From positions 1 through 64,000 of the forward strand of contig NZ_JAPTYD010000016.1 of NCBI RefSeq assembly GCF_026913015.1: 64,000 bases of DNA, in the 5' to 3' direction. The position numbers were made by a program, and so were the translations under genes. Origin of the DNA: Paracoccus benzoatiresistens (GTDB lineage: Bacteria > Pseudomonadota > Alphaproteobacteria > Rhodobacterales > Rhodobacteraceae). Under the pieces are notes generated by a model. The model worked only from the letters and a program-made list of their open reading frames with translations, made no database searches and was not told the origin of the DNA. Shown here one piece after another: positions 8,490 to 16,373 of the stretch (the stretch's first letter is position 1; every line of letters begins with the position of its first letter).

Positions 8490-8793
8490 TCATGACCTCA
8501 GGCCATCTGGGAAGTCACACCAGCTTGACGGAGGTGACCGCTTTGTCACCGGTCGTATTCAGGCACAAGAAGTACCCGAACCGTGACGCTTTGCGCTCTA
8601 GGCAGTGCGACAGCCCATATCTCGGAAGTTGGTTGCCGAGAAGGATCCCATATATCTGCTGACAGGGCGTCAAGGACGCGGCAGGATCCCAGATGAGCCA
8701 GCCCAGGCAACGTCTGCGAGGACGACAAGGCGCAATGCGAGGGACGTAACCTGTGGTCCGGGAATGTCACGCTGTTGTTGACGAGGAATGTGG
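8490..8793. other. unassigned interval before recD2
   Basis: No gene supported. The left part, directly after the IS256 transposase stop, should contain that element's right end, but an inverted repeat could not be defined without its partner. The right part presumably holds the recD2 promoter. Confidence 0.3.
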
Positions 8794-10992
8794 ATGGCGC
8801 CGGTGCTGTCTCCAGAGGCCCAAAATCCCACTGAGGTTCTCGCCGGCCTGGTCGAGCGGGTCACGTTCCACAGCCCCGAGAGCGGCTTCTGTGTGCTGCG
8901 GGTCAAGGCGCGCGGGCACCGGGACCTTGTCACGGTCGTCGGCCATGCCGCGATGATCTCGGCGGGGGAATGGATCACGGCCTCGGGTTTGTGGCTCAAC
9001 GACCGCACCCATGGCCTGCAGTTCAAGGCGCAGTTCCTGAAGACCTCCGCTCCATCATCCATCGAGGGCATCGAGAAGTATCTCGGCTCCGGCATGATCC
9101 GCGGGATCGGGCCGGTCTATGCCCGCCGGCTGGTGAAGGCCTTCGGCAAGGACGTCTTCGACATCATCGAGGAGACGCCGGAACGCCTGCGCGAGGTGGG
9201 CGGCATCGGTCCGGTTCGTGCAGCCAAGATCACCGCCGGCTGGGCGGACCAGAAGGTCATCCGCGAGATCATGGTCTTCCTGCATGGGCATGGCGTGGGC
9301 ACGGCGCGCGCGGTGCGGATCTTCAAGACCTACGGCACGGACGCCGTGCAGGTGATGAGCGAGAACCCGTATCGCCTGGCCCGGGACATCCGCGGCATCG
9401 GCTTTCGCACCGCGGATCTGATTGCCGGCAAGCTCGGCATCGAGAAGACGGCTTCCATCCGCGTCCGTGCGGGCGTGTCCTTTGCGCTGAGCGAGGCCAT
9501 GGGCGATGGTCATTGCGGGCTACCACGCGCAGAACTGACGGGACTTGCCGAGAAGCTCCTTGAGGTGTCATCCGCTCTGATCGAGAGCGCCATCGGCGAC
9601 GAGCTTGCCGAGGGCACCGTCACGGCGGACCGGGTCGGCGAGGCAGAATGCATCTTTCTCACCGGGCTTTATCAGGCCGAGCGCGCCATTGCCGGGCACC
9701 TCCAGCGGCTCCGGGTAGGACCCCTGCCCTGGCCGGAGATCGATACCCATCGCGCCCTGCCCTGGATCGAGGGCAAGATCGGCCTCAGCCTTGCCCCCAG
9801 CCAGGCCGAGGCCATCCGGCTGGCGCTCAGGTCCAAGGTCACGGTGATCACCGGCGGTCCTGGCGTGGGCAAGACCACGATCGTGAACGCCATCCTGCGC
9901 ATCCTGGCAGCAAAGGGGGTCAAGCTCCTGCTCGCGGCCCCCACCGGCCGCGCTGCCAAGCGCATGACGGAAACGACCGGCATGGAAGCGCGGACCATCC
10001 ACCGTCTGCTGGAGTTCGACCCCAAAGCCTTCGGCTTCAAGCGCAACGAGGAAAGCCCGCTCGACTGCGACCTGCTGGTGGTGGATGAAAGCTCCATGGT
10101 CGACGTGCCCCTGATGCAGTCGCTGATGAAGGCGCTGCCGACTGCGGCCGCGCTTCTGATGGTGGGCGACATCGACCAGCTGCCTTCGGTCGGGCCGGGC
10201 CAGGTGCTGGCCGACATCATCGGCTCGGGGGCGGTGCCGGTGGTGCGCCTGACCGAGGTGTTCCGCCAGGCCGCGCAGAGCAAGATCATCACCAGCGCGC
10301 ATGCCATCAATACCGGGCGGATGCCGGACCTGGCGCCCCCGGACGGCACGACGGACTTCTACTTCGTGCCGGCCCGCGATCCCGAGGAGGCCGTGCCACG
10401 CATCGTCGAGCTGGTGAGCCGGCGCATTCCCCGCCGCTTCGGCCTCGATCCGATCCGGGACATCCAGGTCCTCTGCCCGATGAACCGCGGCGGTGTCGGG
10501 GCCCGGTCCCTCAACATCGAGTTGCAGAAGGCGCTGAACCCGGCCGGCGAGAGACGGGTCGAGCGGTTCGGCTGGACCTTCGCGCCGGGCGACAAGGTCA
10601 TGCAGATCGAGAACGACTACGACAAGGACGTCTATAACGGCGACATCGGCACCATCGAGGACGTCGATGTGGACGAGGGCGAGGTCGCCGTCGACTTCGA
10701 CAGCCGCACGGTTGTCTTCGCCTTTGGCGAACTCGACACGCTGGTGCCGGCCTATGCCGCGACCATCCACAAGAGCCAGGGCTCTGAATATCCGGCCGTG
10801 GTCATCCCGGTGATGAGCCAGCACTACACCATGCTGATGCGCAACCTCCTCTACACCGGCGTGACCCGGGGCCGGAAGCTGGTGGTGCTGGTGGGCCAGA
10901 AAAAGGCCGTGGCAATCGCTGTCAAAAACGTCTCGGGACGCCGCCGCTGGTCAAAGCTCGACGAGTGGCTCGCAGGAGGACGGTCCCGTTGA
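8794..10992 (+). CDS. recD2: ATP-dependent RecD2-like DNA helicase
   Basis: Superfamily 1B 5'-3' DNA helicase of about 732 residues. The N-terminal region has the OB-like start (VERVTFHSPESGFCVLRVKA) and helix-hairpin-helix repeats (GIGPVYARRLVKAFG, GGIGPVRAAKI, GIGFRTADLIAGKLG) that separate RecD2 from RecBCD-type RecD. Motor motifs: Walker A GGPGVGKT at 354-361, Walker B VVDESSMVD with Asp-Glu at 431-432, GDIDQLPSVGPG, and the C-terminal ATIHKSQGSEYP near 657. The ATG at 8794 is chosen because GAGGA lies six bases upstream; an ATG at 8788 touches that site. It looks intact and stands alone. Confidence 0.93.
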   Translation: MAPVLSPEAQNPTEVLAGLVERVTFHSPESGFCVLRVKARGHRDLVTVVGHAAMISAGEWITASGLWLNDRTHGLQFKAQFLKTSAPSSIEGIEKYLGSGMIRGIGPVYARRLVKAFGKDVFDIIEETPERLREVGGIGPVRAAKITAGWADQKVIREIMVFLHGHGVGTARAVRIFKTYGTDAVQVMSENPYRLARDIRGIGFRTADLIAGKLGIEKTASIRVRAGVSFALSEAMGDGHCGLPRAELTGLAEKLLEVSSALIESAIGDELAEGTVTADRVGEAECIFLTGLYQAERAIAGHLQRLRVGPLPWPEIDTHRALPWIEGKIGLSLAPSQAEAIRLALRSKVTVITGGPGVGKTTIVNAILRILAAKGVKLLLAAPTGRAAKRMTETTGMEARTIHRLLEFDPKAFGFKRNEESPLDCDLLVVDESSMVDVPLMQSLMKALPTAAALLMVGDIDQLPSVGPGQVLADIIGSGAVPVVRLTEVFRQAAQSKIITSAHAINTGRMPDLAPPDGTTDFYFVPARDPEEAVPRIVELVSRRIPRRFGLDPIRDIQVLCPMNRGGVGARSLNIELQKALNPAGERRVERFGWTFAPGDKVMQIENDYDKDVYNGDIGTIEDVDVDEGEVAVDFDSRTVVFAFGELDTLVPAYAATIHKSQGSEYPAVVIPVMSQHYTMLMRNLLYTGVTRGRKLVVLVGQKKAVAIAVKNVSGRRRWSKLDEWLAGGRSR

Positions 10993-11122
10993 ACGGGCAA
11001 GGTCTTGGCGCTGAAAACGCCGCCCCTAGACCGGAGCAGGCCTTCTTCACGAGCAGGCCGTCAGGCAACTGACTCTGTCGCACTGAGGCCGAGGGACGCT
11101 GTAGCGCTGGTTCCCGCCGCAT

Positions 11123-11356
11123 TCAATCGCGTGCACAGCCGTGGGGATCGATCAGCCAGCCGGAGGCGGCATGGATGATGGCCGCCTCGTGGCCATATTG
11201 TTCGATGAACTGCCGGTCGGCCTCGGCCTGGCGGGCCTTATGCAGAGAGCCGGTGAACTGGCCGTTCAGTTGACGGCACCAAAGGCCCGGGTCCGTGCCA
11301 CAGATGGGGCAGGATACGGCCAGGGCCGGGTGACGGTGGACGATGAAGTCCGGCAT
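11123..11356 (-). CDS. small zinc-finger protein
   Basis: A 77-residue protein beginning MPDFIVHRHPALAVSCPICG. Cysteines in the pattern C-P-x-C-x6-W-C followed by a conserved His (GSLHKARQAEADRQF) resemble the small phage and plasmid zinc-finger proteins with a CPxCGxxPGxxC core. GGGGAGGAAACC before the ATG is a strong ribosome site and fixes this start; upstream extensions look non-coding. Probably binds nucleic acid, but partner and role are unknown. Confidence 0.6.
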   Translation of the reverse strand: MPDFIVHRHPALAVSCPICGTDPGLWCRQLNGQFTGSLHKARQAEADRQFIEQYGHEAAIIHAASGWLIDPHGCARD

Positions 11357-11908
11357 GAAGGTTTCCTCCCCGTGGAACGCAAGCGGGATGCGGGTGCGGC
11401 ATGGGCCAAGGCCGAGGGACAGGCCGCCGAAGTGCAAGGCTCCGGCGCAAGGACGCCTCCGAGGCATCGGTCGATGCCCTGGCACGCACGGCCGCGGGAC
11501 GGATGGATGCGGTCTAGCTCGGCTATCATGACAAGGATACTGCGCCTCGGCCACGCACAGGTCCAATGACAAATGGGAATCAATCCGGGTGAATGGATTC
11601 GCATCGCTGATGGCTTGTGACGCGTATCGCGGCTTGTTCCCTTGGGAGCCACCTTCTGGGCAGCGGCAGCCCGTCTGAAACCCGCCGATACCGAGGATGC
11701 TGCGCGCGGCACCCACGACGCAGCCGCCTGATCCGCCCAAGAGTGCAGCGCCGACCTCGCGAAGGCACATCAAGAGAGCGCTTCCACAACCTGCCGACTG
11801 CCGGAGCGCGTGCCGACAGACGACAGCAAGATCACATGGAGCCTTACACCTTCAACCGACCCGGTGACGATCAGCTTGGATCGGTGCAAGGTGGCCGTGG
11901 CGCCCGGC
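11357..11908. other. unassigned interval
   Basis: About 550 bases with several short overlapping frames in both directions but no recognisable family and no convincing ribosome site. Nothing further can be supported. Confidence 0.3.
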
Positions 11909-12106
11909 TTAGCGAGAGCCAGTGTTGGTGGAACCATCCCGTTGGGCTGGATGTGGAAATTCGGCAGCCTTGTCTTCCTTAGCTGTCAGCCGGTCGAGCG
12001 GATCACCTTCCCAAAGCCGCAGTTCTTCCTCCGACATCGGTTCAAGAAAATCGGGCACGCGGCTGACTAGGCCGGCCAGACTGCCAAAACGGACTTTCTT
12101 TTTCAT
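11909..12106 (-). CDS. hypothetical small protein downstream of hipA
   Basis: A 65-residue frame beginning MKKKVRFGSLAGLVSRVPDF, with EEELRLWEGDPLDRL and a polar tail. A GGAAG stretch about ten bases upstream of the ATG could serve as ribosome site. A longer in-frame start at 12235 adds 43 residues of unlike sequence. No family recognised. It lies after hipA on the same strand but 158 bases away, so membership of the hip operon is uncertain. Confidence 0.4.
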   Translation of the reverse strand: MKKKVRFGSLAGLVSRVPDFLEPMSEEELRLWEGDPLDRLTAKEDKAAEFPHPAQRDGSTNTGSR

Positions 12107-12264
12107 TGCTGAGCTTCCCGATATCAACCATGCTGCCTCAACCGCTGCCACGTCGCGAGCAGTCAGCATGGGCAGTATGCGCGCACGGCAGGTTTCCGGC
12201 AACATCCCCTCGAGAAAAGCCCGCACCAGCTTCAAGGGGCGAACATGCCCGCGACACCGTCATC

Positions 12265-13524
12265 TCAGACCTTTCCGTCGTAGCGGTTCAGCACCTTCAG
12301 TGTATGGTCACAGCACCCTCTGATCGCCCCCTGGAATTCGCCCAGCATTGCGTGCTCACCGGCCGGCATATCCCGAACGAGTGCAACGGCCTCATCAAGG
12401 TTGCTCAGGATCCTTCTTGCCATGTTCCCGGCGCTTTCCGGGCCAAAGCGCGCCGCAAACCCGCAGGCTCTCGCCTCCCGCGCCCAGTGGCGACCTTCGA
12501 TATCGCGCCACTTGCGCTGACTATCCACATCAAACGCCAGGTATGGGGTGATCCCCGGCCAGGCCTCTGCACACATCACGTCATAGATCGGCGTCATCTC
12601 GTATGCGTCGCCAAAGATGTGGATGGAATAGTTCTTGGCATGAGCATCCGTGTTGCAGCACAACACGTTGAAGACCATGCGATCCCACAGCGTCTCAGCC
12701 TCGCTCGGGTTCAGGGCCCTGAGACGATCCATCATGTCCCTGAACTTGACCTTCTTGCCCTTGTAGCCCGCTCCATGCTGGTATTTGGCGCTTGGCGGAT
12801 AACCCAGGGCCTGGCAGAAATCCTCCTGGTGAGTTCGTCGCAAGTCTTTGCCGCTCATGACGCGATCGTAGCGCGTGACCAGCAGATATGTCCTTTCACC
12901 CGCGCGCCCCGTCGTCACCTCCGGCGCCTCGATGCCGCACAGGCGCGCAAGGGTCAGACACAGCGCCTCATTCTGCACGCCCCCCGCCAGCCGTGGTGAG
13001 TCCGGCTTCAGGATATGGCTTGAGGCTGCCCCATTGATCGGGATGCCAAGGCAGCCATCCTCGGAAACGCGCACCGCGAGTTTGGTCTGCACGCCGGCAA
13101 GGGACATTGACACCCCCTCGTCGCCCGCCAGGAAGGGCTTCGCCGGCAGTTCCTCAATGATCCGAACGAGATCGCCTTCCCCATTGACGGGAATCACGTC
13201 CGCGCCACGCTCGCCCCGCTGAGCAAACGAAATCGCGCCGGATGTATCTCGCCCCACCCTTTCAAGGAGTGCGAGCACGTCTTCTGAAGGAACATCCAGG
13301 TTGCGAGCGATTGCTTTGAGATCGTCGCTGTTTTCTGGCAGCAGGTTGATCAACCACGGAGCAAGCGTCCGCCACCCGTGTCGTTTCTCAGACTTCGGCA
13401 TCGTCGACGACAGCGGGAATGCATCCACATCCGCCAGCCAGGCATCTGCATACTCGAAGTATGGCGCCTCCCCATCAGGGGTTTCAATCTCCCCCACCTC
13501 GAGATCTTCAAAGTATAGCTTCAT
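12265..13524 (-). CDS. hipA: HipA-like serine/threonine kinase toxin
   Basis: A 419-residue HipA-family kinase. HipA phosphorylates glutamyl-tRNA synthetase in E. coli and relatives target other proteins, so the substrate here is unknown. Seen: SLAGVQTKLA at 141-150 (nucleotide loop and usual autophosphorylation Ser), ILKPD with Lys173, NTDAHAKN at 291-298 (catalytic Asp and Asn), and YDVMCAE with Asp315 as the metal-binding DFG-like residue. All expected catalytic positions are present, so it should be active. It starts six bases after hipB, as in a hipBA operon. Confidence 0.9.
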   Translation of the reverse strand: MKLYFEDLEVGEIETPDGEAPYFEYADAWLADVDAFPLSSTMPKSEKRHGWRTLAPWLINLLPENSDDLKAIARNLDVPSEDVLALLERVGRDTSGAISFAQRGERGADVIPVNGEGDLVRIIEELPAKPFLAGDEGVSMSLAGVQTKLAVRVSEDGCLGIPINGAASSHILKPDSPRLAGGVQNEALCLTLARLCGIEAPEVTTGRAGERTYLLVTRYDRVMSGKDLRRTHQEDFCQALGYPPSAKYQHGAGYKGKKVKFRDMMDRLRALNPSEAETLWDRMVFNVLCCNTDAHAKNYSIHIFGDAYEMTPIYDVMCAEAWPGITPYLAFDVDSQRKWRDIEGRHWAREARACGFAARFGPESAGNMARRILSNLDEAVALVRDMPAGEHAMLGEFQGAIRGCCDHTLKVLNRYDGKV

Positions 13525-13530
13525 CGGCTC

Positions 13531-13797
13531 TCACATCCCGCCCGGGAGGCGCCGTGCCGATTTTTGCACGACAGGCTCTTCCCCGAGCGGAGGAAACCCG
13601 AGGGCATCCGCCACGGAAAGGGCCAGGCCCAGGTAGCTTTTGCCTTTGCCATTCTCCAACTCGCCGATCGCCCTGCGATTGGCGCCGACCAGCATCGCGA
13701 GTTTGTCTTGCGTGTAGCCGAGCTCCATCCTGCGCTTTCGAATGCGCTCGCCGAACTGAACTGCCAGACGCTTGTCCGACGTTGTCATCTCCCTCAT
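13531..13797 (-). CDS. hipB: HipB-like XRE-family antitoxin/repressor
   Basis: An 88-residue helix-turn-helix protein (FGERIRKRRMELGYTQDKLA, VGANRRAIGELENGKGKSYL) expected to bind operator DNA as a dimer and neutralise HipA. The start at 13797 has GGGAG seven bases upstream. A second in-frame Met three codons later lacks spacing. The C-terminal segment (PVVQKSARRLPGGM) is short and could contact the kinase. A large array of palindromic sites lies directly upstream and is the probable autoregulatory operator. Confidence 0.88.
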   Translation of the reverse strand: MREMTTSDKRLAVQFGERIRKRRMELGYTQDKLAMLVGANRRAIGELENGKGKSYLGLALSVADALGFPPLGEEPVVQKSARRLPGGM

Positions 13798-13820
13798 GTC
13801 GTGTCTCCCGGACCAGACAT

Positions 13821-14029
13821 GTTACGACTAGGTAACATAACGGTAGTCTGGATTGCTTTGCTACGTTGTCGTAACATAACAGTCGCTGCTTAACAATGCT
13901 ACGTTATCGTAGCACAATCTGGACCGGCGTGATCTGCGACGCGTCGGCAAGCATGCCAAAGCCCTGAAAGGTACGCTACGAGTTCGTAACACATGGCATT
14001 GCTTCGGCGCGATGCTACGCAGTTGTAAC
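13821..14029. promoter_or_regulatory. phased array of palindromic operators upstream of hipB
   Basis: Five copies of the palindrome G-Y-TAC-N6-GTA-R-C begin at 13821, 13860, 13898, 13975 and 14014. A sixth degenerate copy (GCGAC-N6-GCAAG) falls at 13936. Start-to-start spacing is 39, 38, 38, 39 and 39 bases. The array fills the region between the hipB start and the end of the DUF927 gene. The nearest site is 24 bases from the hipB start codon, so occupancy would block the promoter or ribosome access. HipB is the obvious candidate ligand. Confidence 0.75.
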
Positions 14030-14095
14030 ATTGGCGCAATGGCAGAACCTGGCTTCCAGTTCAGAACGCCTCGGCATGCTTCCTCTTTTCCAGGA

Positions 14096-16090
14096 TCATT
14101 TCCCCTCTGCCTCGATCATCCTGCGATCGAACCGATACACCCGTGGCCGGCTCGCCACCTTGGTGGCGGGCAGCTTGTATTGCCTCGAGCGCGCTTCGCC
14201 GCCGGGCTTCAAGGCACCGCAATCCGACAAGGTTTCCAGGAACGCGTGGGGGTCGTCGTCCAGGTCACGAGCTTGATCGCTGCGCAGGTAGACATGGTCT
14301 TCATCACGCCACCCCAAGGTATCGTCCCTCATCCCCGCCGTTCTATCAGCCTCCAGATCGATAATCCGGTCGGCATTGCGGTCGAGATAGCTGCGAAGCG
14401 AGCGCAGAAGGGGCGTCACGCCCGTGTCACGGGTCTGCGCGGGATGACGGGCAAGGCGCGCCATGTGTCGTGCAGCGCTGCGCGCGGTGCCGGCAGGCCA
14501 GGGCAGCAGGCCAAAAGCGGTGGCCATTTCACCGGCATAGCCGATGAGGGCGAAGCGTTCGGCGATCAAGTGAAGGGTGGGCCCAGCACTTGCCGGGTCC
14601 TCGAAGGAGGGCGGCAACTCAGTTGCGATCCTGGGTGCCAAGGTCCGCAGGGCCTCGCGGAGGTCCGTGGTGACCTGACCGAGATCGGCAACAAGGTGAT
14701 CCAGGAATGCTGGCAGCAGGTGGCCGTGACGGCGCCGCATCGCAGCCTCCAGGGCGCGCGCGAAGGTCAGGCTGTCGGAATGCTCGTGAAGATCGTCCAG
14801 CAAGCCATGCCGTCCCTGTGTCGCGGGAATGTCGATCATCCGCAGGGCCAGGGCCGCTGGCGAACTTTTCTTCTTGCGCTGCAGCAGGGCGGAAACGGGG
14901 AGCTCGGACGTCGATAGCACGATCCGTCGAAAGCGGCGGCTGCCATCGGGATCGCGGGACGCATCGACGCGCCCTGCCCCGCCATCGTCGCCCAGGGCCA
15001 GCAGGGCCTTGAGCAGCTTCGCACCGGGATCGCGGGGAAGGGCGTCGAGAGCCAGAAGCCCATCCTGGGCCTCCGTGCTCTGCCGGTGGAGACCGGTTTC
15101 CGCGGCACTCCAGGGGATCAAGGACGCCGGATCACCGGCGGCGCTGATCGCCAGGCGCAACAGCAATGATTTGCCCGTCGCCGAAGGCCCGAACAGGTTG
15201 ACGCCCACGGTCTCGATGCCCGCGATGCGCAGCAGCGGCCCTGCAAGGGCTGTGGAAATGGCAAAGATCAGTGCGGGATTGCCAACGGCCTGAGCGGCCA
15301 CTTCTTCCTGCCATCCCTGCAGGGAGCCGGCTGCCTGCCCGCCCTTGGCACGCGGTCCCACCAGCACGACGCGCTCCGCAGTGGTCCTGTCCGCGTAATG
15401 CACAGCGCCGTCGGCGCGCACAAAGCTCATGCCGTCTTCCGGGCTCCGGAACCATCCAGCCTGATCCGCCCGCCAGCCATACCTGCGTCCGTCCCACGCC
15501 ATCAGATAGCGCGCCACGTGCGGAGCGGCCATGTAGCTGGCCAGACCATGATCCACCAGATCCGCGAGGAACGAGCCTCGGGTCAGGTCACCCTGCGAAA
15601 CCGTGGCCCGATGCAGCCGTCCGTCCCGGGCCAGGAACTCGACCTCGACGGCATAGCCGCTGCCGTCCGGACGACGGGGAAAGCTGATCACGCGCATCAG
15701 ACCGCAGACGCTATACCCTTCGGCATCCAGGATGACCTTGTCATCCATGTCGATCCCGTAACCCCGCGGCAGGCCGTGATGCAGTTCTTCCAGAAAAGCC
15801 TCGATTTCGGGGGAAACCGGATCTCTCCCCGCTCCTCTTTCGTGCGGACCGTCAACCTGGCTGTCACGCGTGACACCGTCGGCATCCACCTGGTCCGACA
15901 TAGCCGCGAGGGGATCGATGTCGTTCATTGCTGTGATGTCTGCTGGACCGTTGGACCGTCGGACCGCCTCTCCGGGCACGGACGGGCAATCGGCAGGGCA
16001 CATCGCAGGGTCACCGTCGACTGTGCCGTGGCTGACCGCGTCATGATCTTCGAACAGGTGGGATGCGTCGGCGTTGGTCTTGAGAGGCAT
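14096..16090 (-). CDS. DUF927-domain ATPase/helicase-like protein
   Basis: About 664 residues. DUF927 proteins are P-loop ATPases of phages, plasmids and integrative elements, often placed with primases, and are presumed to act in replication. Seen: SGYAVEVEFLARDGRLHRAT in the N-terminal domain, WFRSPEDGMSFVRADG, a Walker A loop (GVNLFGPSATGKSLLLRL), AAETGLHRQSTEAQDGLLAL as the probable Walker B region, and a basic C-terminal part ending RPRVYRFDRRMIEAEGK. The start is uncertain: ATG at 16090 is used, a TTG at 16282 would add 64 unlike residues, and an ATG at 15928 is also possible. Confidence 0.7.
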   Translation of the reverse strand: MPLKTNADASHLFEDHDAVSHGTVDGDPAMCPADCPSVPGEAVRRSNGPADITAMNDIDPLAAMSDQVDADGVTRDSQVDGPHERGAGRDPVSPEIEAFLEELHHGLPRGYGIDMDDKVILDAEGYSVCGLMRVISFPRRPDGSGYAVEVEFLARDGRLHRATVSQGDLTRGSFLADLVDHGLASYMAAPHVARYLMAWDGRRYGWRADQAGWFRSPEDGMSFVRADGAVHYADRTTAERVVLVGPRAKGGQAAGSLQGWQEEVAAQAVGNPALIFAISTALAGPLLRIAGIETVGVNLFGPSATGKSLLLRLAISAAGDPASLIPWSAAETGLHRQSTEAQDGLLALDALPRDPGAKLLKALLALGDDGGAGRVDASRDPDGSRRFRRIVLSTSELPVSALLQRKKKSSPAALALRMIDIPATQGRHGLLDDLHEHSDSLTFARALEAAMRRRHGHLLPAFLDHLVADLGQVTTDLREALRTLAPRIATELPPSFEDPASAGPTLHLIAERFALIGYAGEMATAFGLLPWPAGTARSAARHMARLARHPAQTRDTGVTPLLRSLRSYLDRNADRIIDLEADRTAGMRDDTLGWRDEDHVYLRSDQARDLDDDPHAFLETLSDCGALKPGGEARSRQYKLPATKVASRPRVYRFDRRMIEAEGK

Positions 16091-16373
16091 GGGCAGAACT
16101 TTCTGGGTCGTGGGCGGAGATCGCTGCAGATGTGTCGATTGGTCCGTCCAGACGAAAAATCGTTTCGAATGATGGGCATCATAACCATCCCGGCACGCAA
16201 GAGGAGTGGGTTGGCCGTCGAAACCTGTGGATTGCGGCGCGCTATGGGGCAGGATGGCCGAACTGATCGAAGCCTGGAGCAAGGCCGAGCGTGAAGGGTG
16301 CCTTGCTGAACGGATCCGCTTTCATGTCCATGCCTCCTGCTGATCATCGACCAGATCGGCTTTCTGCCCCTTT

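Noticed and set aside
9568..10824. Long minus-strand frame of about 418 codons within recD2
   Set aside because: It is the antisense of a well-supported helicase gene and is rich in His, Asp and Arg, as expected for shadow translation.
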